A DNA stretch of 64,000 bases from Acidiphilium multivorum AIU301. GTDB taxonomy: Bacteria > Pseudomonadota > Alphaproteobacteria > Acetobacterales > Acetobacteraceae. Location: the NCBI RefSeq assembly GCF_000202835.1, contig NC_015186.1, positions 2,791,001-2,855,000 on the forward strand, in the 5' to 3' direction. The position numbers and the translations under genes are program-made. This document shows, piece after piece, positions 32,109 through 41,760 of this stretch; positions within the stretch are counted from its first letter, which is position 1; every line of letters starts with the position of its first letter. The notes beneath the pieces are model-generated. The model searched no databases. It was given only the letters and a program-made list of their open reading frames with translations, and was not told the DNA's origin.

Positions 32109-32140
32109 GAATTTTTGTTGCAGATTATATTTTTCGGCAA
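32109..32140. promoter_or_regulatory. RpiR operator candidate in the rpiR/aldolase divergent region
   Basis: GAATTTTTGTTGCAGATTAT at 32109-32128, then TTTTTCGGCAA; overall TTGC-N15-GCAA, matching the site before iolE in 18 of 20 bases and in spacing. The remaining gap (32141-32356) has no gene that I can support. Confidence 0.6.
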
Positions 32141-32356
32141 TATGTTTTCTGTGTCACACCATGAACACAATCGGCACAACAAGACGAGGAACCGCCTTCC
32201 GATGATCCGATCGATCCGCACGTGCCCGCCGCCCATGGCGCCTTCGTCCTGCCTCCATAGTCAGGGCATGCAGTACGGCGACGCAGTCCGGTCAGCTGCC
32301 ACTATAGCGTGCGGATGCGGCATCGCAAGAAACGTTGCGATGACCGGTAGCCGGCA

Positions 32357-33148
32357 ATGATCCCGAACAATGTGTTGCGCACATGGCGCGCGGGCGGGGC
32401 TGCGATCAATGGCTGGCTATCAATCGGCTGTCCATTCACTGCCGAGATCATGGCGGCGCAGGGATACGACTCGATCACGATCGACCTCCAGCACGGGTTG
32501 GTCGGCTACGAGGTGGCGACAACGATGCTGCAGGCGATGCGGGCTAGCGGTGTAACGCCACTTGTGCGCGTTCCATGGCTTGATCCGACCTGGATCATGA
32601 AGGCGCTGGACGCCGGCGCCTATGGCGTGATCTGCCCGATGGTGAACACGCGCGAGGATGCCGAGCGGCTGGTGTCCTATGTCCGTTATCCACCCGTCGG
32701 GACGCGCAGCTTCGGCCCAACCAGGGCGAATTTCTCCGCCGGCGCCGATTACGGGCGCGAGGCCGATCGGGAGATGATCTGCCTGGCGATGATCGAGACC
32801 GCCGAGGCCTTCGCCAATCTCGCCGAGATTGTGGCAACGCCCGGGCTCGATGGCGTCTATATCGGGCCGGCCGACCTCACGCTTGGCCTGACCGGACGGC
32901 GCTTTCCGACCGGATTTGACCGGGTGGAACCGGAACTCGTCGAGGCGATCGGCACAATTCTGGACACGGCGCACCAGGCGGGCATCCGCGCCTGCCTGCA
33001 CAATGGCTCGCCTGCCTATGCGGCGAAGGCGATCGGGTGGGGGTTCGATCTCGTCACCGTGTCGAACGATGTGCGGCTGCTGGCCGATGCCGCGCGCGCG
33101 AGCGTGGAGACGACACGGCGCCTCACCGCCGGCGCGGGAGAGTCCTGA
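32357..33148 (+). CDS. HpcH/HpaI aldolase family protein (second copy)
   Basis: 263 aa, same family as the gene at 5186: INGWLSIGCPFTAEIMAAQG, DLQHGLVGYEVA, KALDAGAYGVICPMVNTRED, CLAMIETAEAFANLAEI and YIGPADLTLGLTG. The metal-binding Glu and Asp motifs are intact. It is first in a plus-strand operon with a D-2-hydroxyacid dehydrogenase and two Gfo/Idh/MocA genes, and its promoter shares the RpiR site. It may cleave a keto-acid produced by the neighbouring dehydrogenases; this is inferred. Confidence 0.87.
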   Translation: MIPNNVLRTWRAGGAAINGWLSIGCPFTAEIMAAQGYDSITIDLQHGLVGYEVATTMLQAMRASGVTPLVRVPWLDPTWIMKALDAGAYGVICPMVNTREDAERLVSYVRYPPVGTRSFGPTRANFSAGADYGREADREMICLAMIETAEAFANLAEIVATPGLDGVYIGPADLTLGLTGRRFPTGFDRVEPELVEAIGTILDTAHQAGIRACLHNGSPAYAAKAIGWGFDLVTVSNDVRLLADAARASVETTRRLTAGAGES

Positions 33149-33149
33149 C

Positions 33150-34136
33150 ATGCCGCATGTTCTTGTCGCCGGACGGATTCACGAGGCCGGGATCGATGCG
33201 CTGCGGGCGGCGGAGGGCATCACGCTGGACGTGGTCGATGAGGTTTCACTCGAGTCCTACGCGAAGCTGATCGTTCGGGCCGACGCAGTGCTGATTCGCA
33301 CGCAACCGATGCCAGCGGAGGTGATTGCGACCGCACCTCAGCTACGCATCGTCTCTCGGCATGGGGTGGGGTATGATTCGGTCGATGTCCCGGCGCTGAA
33401 CGCGCGCCGGATTCCGCTTTCCTTGGTTGGCGACGTCAATTCCCGCTCGGTGGCCGAACATGCGCTCATGATGATTCTCGCCCTCGCCCGCCGCCTGCCG
33501 GATTACGACCGGGCGACGCGGGCGGGCGAATGGCATCGCCGTGACAGCCGCGAGGCGGGAGACATCGCCGGCAAGAGCCTTCTGGTGATCGGCTTCGGCC
33601 GGATTGGTAGGATCGTGGCGAAGATGGCGCAGGCCTTCGAGATGCAGGTCATGGTGCGTGATCCGATGGCCGATCCGGCGGCAATCCGCGATGCCGGGGC
33701 CGTTCCGGCGGACGATCTGGGCGGGGCGCTGGCGGCAGCGGATTTCGTGTCGCTGCACATCCCGCGCGCGGGACAGGCCCCGGTAATCGGCGCGACCGAG
33801 CTCGCGCGGATGAAGCCTTCCGCCTTCCTGATCAACACGGCGCGGGGCGGGCTGGTGGATGACGCGGCACTCGATGAGGCGCTGCGCGCCGGCCGCCTCG
33901 CCGGCGCCGGGCTCGACGTGTTCACTGAGGAACCGCCACACCCGGGCCGGGGACTGCTCGACAACGAACGCGTGCTGCTGACGCCGCATGTGGCCGGACT
34001 GACGCAGGAATGCGCGATGCGGATGTCGCTCGCCGCAGCGCGCAACATTCTCGACCATTTCGCCGGGCGGCTCGACCCCGCGCTCGTCGTCAACCGCGCG
34101 GCGATCGGGTATGCGGCCGCGCCGGCCGGTGCATGA
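33150..34136 (+). CDS. D-isomer-specific 2-hydroxyacid dehydrogenase
   Basis: 328 aa, phosphoglycerate-dehydrogenase-like. N-terminal substrate domain; NAD-binding motif GFGRIGRIVAKMAQ; catalytic Arg in INTARGGLVDDAAL, Glu in FTEEPPHP, His in TPHVAGLTQECA. It begins 1 nt after the aldolase stop. Likely reduces or oxidises a 2-oxo/2-hydroxy acid handled by the aldolase. Confidence 0.9.
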   Translation: MPHVLVAGRIHEAGIDALRAAEGITLDVVDEVSLESYAKLIVRADAVLIRTQPMPAEVIATAPQLRIVSRHGVGYDSVDVPALNARRIPLSLVGDVNSRSVAEHALMMILALARRLPDYDRATRAGEWHRRDSREAGDIAGKSLLVIGFGRIGRIVAKMAQAFEMQVMVRDPMADPAAIRDAGAVPADDLGGALAAADFVSLHIPRAGQAPVIGATELARMKPSAFLINTARGGLVDDAALDEALRAGRLAGAGLDVFTEEPPHPGRGLLDNERVLLTPHVAGLTQECAMRMSLAAARNILDHFAGRLDPALVVNRAAIGYAAAPAGA

Positions 34137-34206
34137 ACCTGCCGCGCCGGCGCCGGCGCGGTCTCTCGAACCCGGGGCCGCGGCCCCAGAACCCGGAGTG
34201 TCTTCA
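34137..34206 (+). other. Short gap with a strong palindrome inside the operon
   Basis: Between the dehydrogenase and the next gene there is a GC-rich palindrome (GGGGCCGCGGCCCC near 34166-34179) and a proline/arginine-rich frame with no support. It could be a processing or attenuation hairpin. Confidence 0.4.
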
Positions 34207-35199
34207 ATGTTGAGGGTTGCCGTTCTCGGCGCCGGCCGCATCGGCCGGATCCATGCCGCCAATGCCGCCGCCAACCGGCAGGCGAAGCTCGTTGCCATTG
34301 CCGATCCGTTCGGAAGCGCGGCGGAGGACCTCGCGCGGGAACTTGGCGGCGCCGCCTCGACCGATCCCGAAGCCGTGCTGGCGCGCGCAGATGTCGATGC
34401 CGTGGTGATCGGCACGCCGACCGACACGCATGTCGCGCTCATGCTCGCCGCGGTGCGCGCCGGCAAGGCCGTGCTGTGCGAGAAGCCGATCGATCTCGAC
34501 ATCGCCAAGGCGGATGCGGCGGTCGCCGAGGTCGAGCGGCTCGATGGACGGGTGATGCTGGCGTTCAACCGGCGCTTCGATCCGGCCTCGCAGGAACTGC
34601 GCCGCGCGATCGACGCCGGTGAAATCGGCGAGGTGCGGCAGGTGATCATCTCGAGCCGCGACCCGGCGCCGCCGCCGCGCGCCTATCTCGAACATTCCGG
34701 CGGGATTTTCCGGGACATGACGATCCATGATTTCGACATGGCGCGCTTCCTGCTCGGCGAGGAACCGGTGGAGGTGATGGCGACGGCGAGCCGGCTGATC
34801 GATCCGAACCTGGCGGAAATTGGCGACTTCGACACGGTGATGGTCAACCTGCGCACGGAGTCCCGCCGGCAGTGCCACATCAATTGCTGCCGCGCCGCCG
34901 TGTATGGCTATGACCAGCGCTTCGAGGTGTTCGGCTCGGCGGGGATGCTGATGAACGATAACCTGCGCCCGACCACGGTGCGGCGCTGGAGCAGTGCGGT
35001 GACCGACGCGCGCGAGCCGCTGCTGAACTTCTTTCTCGAACGCTATGCCGACGCCTATCGCACCGAGTTCGAGATGTTCCGCGCGGCAGTCGAAGCCGGC
35101 GCGCCGATGCCGGTGACCGCACGCGACGGCCGCCAGGCGCTGCGGCTTGCCGATTGCGCGCTGGAATCGGCGTTGACCGGCCGCGCGGTCCGGGTCTGA
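34207..35199 (+). CDS. Inositol 2-dehydrogenase / Gfo-Idh-MocA oxidoreductase
   Basis: 330 aa: MLRVAVLGAGRIGRIHAANA, EKPIDLDIAKADAAVAEVE and MTIHDFDMARFLLGEEPVEV; HDFDMAR is common to IolG-type inositol or scyllo-inositol dehydrogenases. Start ATG 34207. Second IolG paralogue; it may take a different inositol stereoisomer from the iolG at 25604. Confidence 0.88.
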   Translation: MLRVAVLGAGRIGRIHAANAAANRQAKLVAIADPFGSAAEDLARELGGAASTDPEAVLARADVDAVVIGTPTDTHVALMLAAVRAGKAVLCEKPIDLDIAKADAAVAEVERLDGRVMLAFNRRFDPASQELRRAIDAGEIGEVRQVIISSRDPAPPPRAYLEHSGGIFRDMTIHDFDMARFLLGEEPVEVMATASRLIDPNLAEIGDFDTVMVNLRTESRRQCHINCCRAAVYGYDQRFEVFGSAGMLMNDNLRPTTVRRWSSAVTDAREPLLNFFLERYADAYRTEFEMFRAAVEAGAPMPVTARDGRQALRLADCALESALTGRAVRV

Positions 35200-35203
35200 A
35201 GCC

Positions 35204-36325
35204 ATGCGGGAAATCGGCATCGGTCTGATCGGCACCGGCTTCATGGGCAAGGCGCACGCAATAGCCTGGCGCGCCGCCGCCGGAATCCTGCCAGGTGCGC
35301 TACGTCCCGCCCTGCGCGTCGTCTGCGATGTCGATACAGGGGCAGCAGCCGCGGCGGCGGCGCAGTTCGGCTTCGCGCGGCATGAGAGCGACTGGCGGCG
35401 GGTGGTGGCTGCGCCGGATGTGGAGATCGTCTCAATCACCGCGCCGAACGCGTTCCACCGGGAGATGGCGCTGGAAGCGATCGCGGCGGGCAAGCATGTT
35501 CACTGCGAGAAGCCGATCGCGCCGGACGCGGCGACGGCGGAGGAGATGACGCGCGCCGCCGAGACCGCCGGCGTGGTGACCCAAGCCGGGTTCAATTACA
35601 TCAAGAATCCACTGCTGAAACATGCACGGGCGATGATCGAGGCCGGGGAACTCGGCGAGATCACCGGGTTTCGCGGCATCCACGCCGAGGATTACATGGC
35701 CGACCCGGACCAGCCGCATAGCTGGCGCACCGATCCGTCCAACGGGGCCGGCGCGATCGCCGATATCGGCAGTCACATCATCGGCATGGCGCGCTACCTG
35801 CTCGGCCCGATCGCCGAAGTGAACGCAACACTTGAAACTGCGGTAAAGACGCGCCCTGTCGCACCGGGGGCAGCGGAGCGGCGGCCAGTTCTGGTGGACG
35901 ATATCGCGCGGCTCACTCTGCGCTTCGCGCGCGGCTACGGTGGCTCGATCGAGGCAAACTGGGTGGCGACGGGGCGGAAGATGCAGCTCGGCTTCGAGAT
36001 CAGCGGCTCGAAGGGGGGGCTGGTGTTTACCCAGGAGCGGCTGAACGAGCTGCTGTTCTGTCGCGCGGGGGGCGATTCGGCGCGGGCGGGTTTCACCCGG
36101 ATCGAGACCGGGCCGGCTCACCCGCCTTACGGGCAGTTCTGCGTGGCGCCCGGGCATCAACTCGGCTTCAACGATCTCAAGACGATCGAAATGGCCGAGT
36201 TTCTCGATGCGATCGCCGGCGGCGCCCGACGGGGACCGGATTTCCGCGAGGCTTGGGAGGTGCAGAAAGTCGTCGATGCCGCCATCGAATCATCACGGAC
36301 GGGAGGCTGGCGGGCGGTCAGCTGA
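35204..36325 (+). CDS. Gfo/Idh/MocA oxidoreductase, IolX/IolW-like
   Basis: 373 aa: MREIGIGLIGTGFMGKAHAI, then ANAFH-type and EKPIAPDAATAEEMT segments, and GSHIIGMARYLLGPI. Longer than the other two paralogues, with a C-terminal insertion (SRTGG end). It follows the previous gene by 4 nt. Similar proteins oxidise scyllo-inositol or sugar acids; not assigned further. Confidence 0.85.
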   Translation: MREIGIGLIGTGFMGKAHAIAWRAAAGILPGALRPALRVVCDVDTGAAAAAAAQFGFARHESDWRRVVAAPDVEIVSITAPNAFHREMALEAIAAGKHVHCEKPIAPDAATAEEMTRAAETAGVVTQAGFNYIKNPLLKHARAMIEAGELGEITGFRGIHAEDYMADPDQPHSWRTDPSNGAGAIADIGSHIIGMARYLLGPIAEVNATLETAVKTRPVAPGAAERRPVLVDDIARLTLRFARGYGGSIEANWVATGRKMQLGFEISGSKGGLVFTQERLNELLFCRAGGDSARAGFTRIETGPAHPPYGQFCVAPGHQLGFNDLKTIEMAEFLDAIAGGARRGPDFREAWEVQKVVDAAIESSRTGGWRAVS

Positions 36326-36331
36326 ACGAAG

Positions 36332-36358
36332 GCGGCCCGGGTCGGCGATCCGGGCCGC
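36332..36358 (+). terminator. Hairpin after the aldolase operon
   Basis: Stem GCGGCCCGG (36332-36340) with CCGGGCCGC (36350-36358), 9 perfect pairs, 7 nt after the stop of the last gene. No U tract, so it may be a Rho-dependent or weak terminator. Confidence 0.45.
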
Positions 36359-36381
36359 GCTGCGCCACGCCGAGGGCAGCG

Positions 36382-36609
36382 TCACGAGGTCGTCGGCAAC
36401 ACGAATTCGGCGTTGGCACACGGAGGCCAGTGGGCCTGCGGGGCCGTGGCCATCTTGAGCTTGATGTAAAAGCACGCGCTTCCGCGGCCGTGCACGTGGT
36501 GGTCGCCGCATAGCGAGACCTTCCAGCCGCCGAAGGAGTGGAACGCAATCGGCGTACCCGTGGCGTCAGTGAATAGTATCCAACTCCAACGTGGCGAGAT
36601 GGTTTATGG
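36382..36609 (-). CDS. Short hypothetical open frame downstream of dabA
   Basis: Minus-strand frame of about 75 codons, bounded upstream by a TAA, reading TISPRWSWILFTDATGTPIA then FHSFGGWKVSLCGDHHVHGR, CFYIKLKMATAPQAHWPPC and ANAEFVLPTTS stop. No ATG until an internal Met, so it may be a fragment. No family recognised; rich in His and Cys. It lies after the dabA stop in the same orientation. Confidence 0.3.
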
Positions 36610-36669
36610 CCCGGGTCATGATCTTGGCTCCAGACCTGAATTCGCGCTGAGGGCTGTCCAGGCATGGCG

Positions 36670-39096
36670 TCAGACCGACACCTTGAGACGCTGCGACGCG
36701 GCAGGGGCATCCAGGTTTCCCATCGCCGACCACTGAAGATCGCCTGCATAGCGCCAGGCCATGCGCCCAGCCTCATCGAGGGCGAACAGATGTAGCCAGC
36801 CGTTGTCAAACAGCGCCCGCACGTCAGCGTGCCGGCCAAGGATCTCCGACATCGCCTCACGCGGCGCCTCGATGCAGACCGACAGACGCAGCGGATCGTG
36901 CGCGTAACGCTCGCCGTCATGAACCGATTGCCAAGGCAGGCCGACGCGCAAGAGCCCGCCGTTACCCTCGACCACGCCGATCCCGCCGGTGACGTTGTGC
37001 AGGAGCTTGTTGCCGCCCCCGAACACGTCGGGCGCCACGGTCGAACCATAATATTGCAAGCTGATCCAACTCGCCACGACGACCGGAGCTGTCAAGATCA
37101 ACTCAAGAACGCTGAAGCTCTTGTCCTGCTTCCAGTCGTAATCATGCAGGAAGGCCCGGCCTCCCAGGCTTTTGCCGGCAGTGCGCCGGCGCGGAGCGGC
37201 GATGAAGGCTTGGCATCCCGCGAGCGCCCATTCCGGCCGGGTCTCGGACCAGTCGCGGCCCCTCTTGGGAAGAGAGGCATCGCTTGCGGCGCGAGGCAAG
37301 CGGAGGGCGCGCTCGGTTCGCGCAATCTTGCCCGCCGATGTGAGCCAGAGTCTCGCCTGATCGAGGTCGCCCCTGTGGGCGGCGGAGGGATGATCATCGA
37401 GATAGAGGGTCACGTCGTCAGTCGTGGTATCGTGCAGGGCCGCCACGAAGTGCGTGTCGTCTGGAATCTCGATACCATTCCGCGAGAGTCCCCCTCTCAC
37501 CTTCGCATCGTTCAGAAGCGACGCGAGCAGCCTGGCGTTGACCTCACCCGAATACCCGCCGCAGGCTCCGCAATGCAGCGCGCTGGCGTGAGGATTATTC
37601 ACGACATTTGCGCCGTGACCCACGAACAGAACGAGCCGCGCGAAATCGCGCGTCAGGGACATCGCGCGAAGCACGGTCTCTGCAGTCTCAACCCGAGTCG
37701 CCAGGTCAGGAGCGGGATCGAGTCGAGGCGACGGGTCGCTTGGCGGCGGGGAGACTTGCAATCCCAACGCATCCGTCAGGAGCTTGCCCACATAAACGGG
37801 ACCGGTCGCCTCGACGAAGGCGAAGGAGGAGACTGCGGCGAGCTTGAACCGGCCCCAGGCGCGTCTTGCGCGCGTCTTTACACGCGTGGACTGATCCTTC
37901 GCGTGGGCATCCAGGCCGCCAGAATACGACCTGAGTGCGGGATTGAGCAGAACAGGCAGCCGCCTTTCCTCGACGTCAGAAGCGAAGCGCCGGTGCGAGG
38001 TCGTCAGACCAAAAAAGCCCGCAAAGCCTATCGTCTGGATTCGGGGATCCATGCTCTCGAGCGCCCTGCGAAAGACCTCCGAGCGAACGTCGATGCAAAA
38101 GGCGGTCTGGAGCGCGGGCCGGTCATTGAGCGCGTGCGGTGAATGCTCCGCCAGCGTTTGGGCCAACGCGCGCTGGGCGGCATGTTCGGCAGCCGCCTGA
38201 AGGATGGCATCGATTGCAATATCGCGAGTCGGCTCAACAGGCGCCGCATGCGCCGTCCGGACGCCACGCCACGCGGCGGCGATCTCAGCATCATACTGCA
38301 GAAAGAGCGCTTCTTCCCAGATCAGCCGGATCGCGAGGAAGTCCGTGATCGTCTCGTCCGCGCCGCCCGCGAGCTCGGCCTGCCAAAGCTTGTAGCGGGC
38401 GTAGTGCGCCCATCCCCCAAGCGTCATGAGCATCTGATGGAAATAGGTTTCGGCCGCATCCGCAGGGAGGCCAAGCCGAGCAACGACCCGTTCGACTATC
38501 GCCAACGCGGTTTCTGGCGCCTCCGATACATTGAGGGCGAAGTCCCGAAGGCCGGCGATTTCGGGCGTGAGGTCGTGGGCGGCAACCGCCCTCCAGGCGG
38601 CGTAGGCGCGCTTCCCCTTCGGAGCAGCCCACAGCGCCTGTCCTTCGTCGAAATAGCCGGCGGCCCAGGCTCCGAAGCGTTCGGCGATGATACCCGGCCA
38701 ATCGATGCCGGATGCGTACGCCGCGAGTTCGGCGATCGTCGGAAGGGCTTTCGGCGGCAGCGCTTCTGCGTTAGCTGCGGATTTGAGAGTCGATATATCG
38801 ACTGAGAGCGAGCCGACCGGCGCGCTCGCTATCGCCGCCTCGAGATCAGCTTCGCTGATTACGCCCGCTGCGATCTTCTGAGCATACCAGCGCCGGGGCA
38901 TGGTGACGCGAGCGCCAGCGACCCGAGCGAGCCGGGCGCCGACCTTGGCGAGTGGCTCCTCGGTTTGCCCCAGAAACGGATTGACCGCGACGCTCGACGC
39001 CAGAGGCCAGGCCGGCGGTATCGCCCGGGCGGCGCGATCCATGGCGATCGTCAATGCCTGAGGGTTGGGCCAGGATGAAGGAATTTTGTTGGTCAT
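36670..39096 (-). CDS. dabA: Inorganic carbon transporter subunit DabA (DUF2309)
   Basis: 808 aa. DabA is a beta-carbonic-anhydrase-like subunit that, with DabB, accumulates bicarbonate using the membrane ion gradient. Zinc-ligand-type residues visible: C334 and D336 (AFCIDVRSE), H494 ([11 protein letters not shown]), C509 ([15 protein letters not shown]). The start ATG at 39096 and the length fit the family. It forms a pair with dabB, with a 19-nt gap. Organisms with DabAB live where CO2 capture matters, which fits mixotrophic acidophiles. Confidence 0.95.
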   Translation of the reverse strand: MTNKIPSSWPNPQALTIAMDRAARAIPPAWPLASSVAVNPFLGQTEEPLAKVGARLARVAGARVTMPRRWYAQKIAAGVISEADLEAAIASAPVGSLSVDISTLKSAANAEALPPKALPTIAELAAYASGIDWPGIIAERFGAWAAGYFDEGQALWAAPKGKRAYAAWRAVAAHDLTPEIAGLRDFALNVSEAPETALAIVERVVARLGLPADAAETYFHQMLMTLGGWAHYARYKLWQAELAGGADETITDFLAIRLIWEEALFLQYDAEIAAAWRGVRTAHAAPVEPTRDIAIDAILQAAAEHAAQRALAQTLAEHSPHALNDRPALQTAFCIDVRSEVFRRALESMDPRIQTIGFAGFFGLTTSHRRFASDVEERRLPVLLNPALRSYSGGLDAHAKDQSTRVKTRARRAWGRFKLAAVSSFAFVEATGPVYVGKLLTDALGLQVSPPPSDPSPRLDPAPDLATRVETAETVLRAMSLTRDFARLVLFVGHGANVVNNPHASALHCGACGGYSGEVNARLLASLLNDAKVRGGLSRNGIEIPDDTHFVAALHDTTTDDVTLYLDDHPSAAHRGDLDQARLWLTSAGKIARTERALRLPRAASDASLPKRGRDWSETRPEWALAGCQAFIAAPRRRTAGKSLGGRAFLHDYDWKQDKSFSVLELILTAPVVVASWISLQYYGSTVAPDVFGGGNKLLHNVTGGIGVVEGNGGLLRVGLPWQSVHDGERYAHDPLRLSVCIEAPREAMSEILGRHADVRALFDNGWLHLFALDEAGRMAWRYAGDLQWSAMGNLDAPAASQRLKVSV

Positions 39097-39115
39097 GGTC
39101 GTTCTTCCTGGTCGG

Positions 39116-40675
39116 TTAGGATGGGTTGCGCACAGACCAACCGCCGATTAGCCGGTCGAAGATCGCGTTGGCGTAGAACCCGTTCGAGAGATGCACTCGC
39201 AGCCCAGCGGCGGCGGGGTGATAGGCCCAGAGCGGAAACATGGCCTGCAAGACGGCAACGAGACCAAAGCTTGCGACCGTCAGTGCTATCAGCGCCCATT
39301 CCAGCGGACCGGGGTGCGGCGGCACCGGCAGGACATTCGCGGTGATCGAGATCGCCGACCACTGCAGAGCGAAGTAGCCGAATGAGGTCGCCACGGCATA
39401 GGCCACCGTGCGCTGGGTGAGCGCGCGGGGCGCCGCGTCAGCCAATCCTTGGGCCAGCATGTAAGCGACGCCGAAGATCAGAATCGCGCCGAGCGCGATC
39501 TCCTGAGGAGACTTGTGTTCGAAGCCGAAGCAAGCGCCGACGAAGACGTAGATGGCGAGCGCCGACAGAAAGGCACGCGCCACGGCGCCAGCCTTCGGGA
39601 TGGCGACCGGGCCCGGCCTGCGGATTGCAGCCACACGCTCAACGGCACCGCCGGAAGCGAGGAATGAATGGGCCTTGTAGAGCGAATGCGCCACGATGTG
39701 CAGCAGCGCCAGGGGGAAGAGAGCCAGGCCGCACTCCAGGATCATGAATCCCATCTGGGCGACGGTAGACCAGGCGAGCGAAGTCTTGACCGCGGGCTGC
39801 GTCAGCATGACCAGACTGCCGAAGAGCGCGCTGAATCCGCCGATCACGACGAGCGCCGCGAGCATGCCCGGCGCCAGTAGCATGACCTCTGCAAAGCGGA
39901 TCAACAAGAAGCCGCCGGCGTTGACGACACCGGCGTGGAGGAGCGCTGACACCGGCGTGGGCGTCTCCATGACTTCGGTAAGCCAGCCATGAACAGGAAA
40001 CTGAGCCGACTTGAGCACGGCGGCGATCCCCAGAAGGCCCGCGGCGGCGATGGCTAGCCCTCCGCCCGAACCTGACCGCGCGGCCGCAAGGATAGCCCCT
40101 ATGTCGAATGTTCCATACGCAGCGACCAGCAGGAAAGCGGCGCCCAGAAGCGCGGCATCGCCGAGTCGCGCTGTGATGAATTTCTTTCGCGCCGCGCGCT
40201 GCGCGGCAATCCGCTGCGGATAGAAGAGCAGAAGCCTGTGCAGGAAGAGGCTGGTGGCGATCCAGGCGATCACCAGTTGGAACAGGTTCCCGGCGGTGAC
40301 CAGGAGCACCACAGATGCCAGCGTCAGGCAAAGCCAGCCGGTGAAAGCACCTTGGCGGGCCTCTCCGTCCAGGTAGGTCCGCGCATAACGGACGACGATC
40401 CAGCCGACGAACGTGACTAAAACCAGCATGGACGCACTGACTGCATCAACTCGGGTACAGAGACCGACGCCTCGAAGCCCGACGACGGGACTGTCACCCG
40501 CGCCCAAGAGTATCAGGCCGATCGCTGATGAGATCGCTGCAAGCAATGCGAGGAGCGAAGCGGCTTCAGCCAATGAGGGGGCCAGTTTGGGCCGACGACC
40601 ACGATCGAGGAATCCGGTTGCTCCTGCGAGGAGCAACGGAACGGGCGCCGACATCGGCGCGAAAAATAGCTGCAC
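39116..40675 (-). CDS. dabB: Proton-conducting membrane subunit DabB (NuoL/Mrp-like)
   Basis: 519 aa from a GTG at 40675, chosen because AAGGGG lies 6 nt upstream; the frame also extends to a TTG at 40696. About fourteen membrane helices with the proton-antiporter core: [20 protein letters not shown] then [12 protein letters not shown], a Lys/His-rich channel typical of NuoL. The DabB partner of DabA. Divergent from a LysR-type regulator 107 nt away. Confidence 0.92.
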   Translation of the reverse strand: MQLFFAPMSAPVPLLLAGATGFLDRGRRPKLAPSLAEAASLLALLAAISSAIGLILLGAGDSPVVGLRGVGLCTRVDAVSASMLVLVTFVGWIVVRYARTYLDGEARQGAFTGWLCLTLASVVLLVTAGNLFQLVIAWIATSLFLHRLLLFYPQRIAAQRAARKKFITARLGDAALLGAAFLLVAAYGTFDIGAILAAARSGSGGGLAIAAAGLLGIAAVLKSAQFPVHGWLTEVMETPTPVSALLHAGVVNAGGFLLIRFAEVMLLAPGMLAALVVIGGFSALFGSLVMLTQPAVKTSLAWSTVAQMGFMILECGLALFPLALLHIVAHSLYKAHSFLASGGAVERVAAIRRPGPVAIPKAGAVARAFLSALAIYVFVGACFGFEHKSPQEIALGAILIFGVAYMLAQGLADAAPRALTQRTVAYAVATSFGYFALQWSAISITANVLPVPPHPGPLEWALIALTVASFGLVAVLQAMFPLWAYHPAAAGLRVHLSNGFYANAIFDRLIGGWSVRNPS

Positions 40676-40782
40676 GAAAATCCCCTTCAAAGGCAAAAAC
40701 TGTTCGGGCAGGGTCGTACCCGATTATGAAATCCGGAAAAAATTCATTGTTTCTGCAAATTCATTCGCTTTAATAGAACGTT

Positions 40783-41658
40783 ATGAGGGATCTGAACTAC
40801 AATCACCTACGATACTTCTGGGCGGTGGCTCATGAGGGGAGCCTCACACGAGCAGCAGAGCTCATGAACCTGTCTCAATCGGCTCTTTCCGTTCAAATTC
40901 AGAAGCTCGAACATCAGATGGGGCATCCGCTTTTCGAGCGTGCGGGCAGAAAGCTCGTGCTGACGGAAGCCGGCCGGATCACGCTCGACTACGCCGACAC
41001 GGTGTTCAAGACGGGTGACGAACTCATGAGCACCTTGCGCGGACAGCCCCTGGCCACCCGGCAGGTTCTTCGGGTCGGCGCGCTGACGACCCTGTCGCGG
41101 AATTTCCAACTTGAGTTCCTCCGACCGTTGGTCGGACGATCGGATGTCGAACTGATCGTTCGATCTGGAAACATCCGCGATCTGCTCGCCCAGTTGGAAG
41201 CCCACGCAGTCGATGTGGTTCTGGCAAACAGCGCTGCGCCGCGGGACGCGCGATCCTCGCTGCGTAATCATTTGCTCAACGAGCAGCCTGTCAGCCTGGT
41301 GGGCCGCCCGCGTCGAACCAGGCGCAAGTTCAGGTTTCCGGATGATCTAAAGTCGGAACCAATCCTCTTACCCAGCCTCGATAGCGATATACGTGTCGCG
41401 TTCGACCGCGTCCTCGAGTTGGCCGGGGTCAGACCCACGATCCTCGCCGAGGTCGATGACATGGCAATGCTACGCTTGCTGGCTCGCGAGCGAGAGGGCG
41501 TCACCCTTGTGCCGCCGATCGTCGTTCGTGACGAACTGGATGCCGGCGTCCTCGTTGAGCACTGCCGGATACCAGAGGTTACGGAGACGTTCTATGCAAT
41601 CATTCAGAAGCGCCGCTTTCCCAATCGGCTTCTGGGCGAACTATTAGATGCCGGTTAG
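40783..41658 (+). CDS. LysR-family regulator (NhaR-like) divergent from dabBA
   Basis: 291 aa. The N-terminal helix-turn-helix LNYNHLRYFWAVAHEGSLTR ... LSQSALSVQIQKLE ... HPLFERAGRKLVLTEAG is closest to NhaR. The C-terminal effector domain is intact. The divergent position suggests it controls dabBA. An AT-rich 107-nt gap between them carries the promoters. Confidence 0.88.
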   Translation: MRDLNYNHLRYFWAVAHEGSLTRAAELMNLSQSALSVQIQKLEHQMGHPLFERAGRKLVLTEAGRITLDYADTVFKTGDELMSTLRGQPLATRQVLRVGALTTLSRNFQLEFLRPLVGRSDVELIVRSGNIRDLLAQLEAHAVDVVLANSAAPRDARSSLRNHLLNEQPVSLVGRPRRTRRKFRFPDDLKSEPILLPSLDSDIRVAFDRVLELAGVRPTILAEVDDMAMLRLLAREREGVTLVPPIVVRDELDAGVLVEHCRIPEVTETFYAIIQKRRFPNRLLGELLDAG

Positions 41659-41681
41659 GTCGAAAGGGTCGCGACAGCCGC

Positions 41682-41710
41682 AACGCCTTTTCCTTTAAGG
41701 GCGTTTTTTT
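41682..41710 (+). terminator. Intrinsic terminator after the LysR gene
   Basis: AACGCC (41682-41687) pairs with GGCGTT near 41700-41705, extendable by TT/AA, followed by a run of seven T. Confidence 0.7.
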
Positions 41711-41760
41711 GACCTGTTTGAATCGATGGGTGATTCCCGCTGACGTAGAATTCTGTTGGG

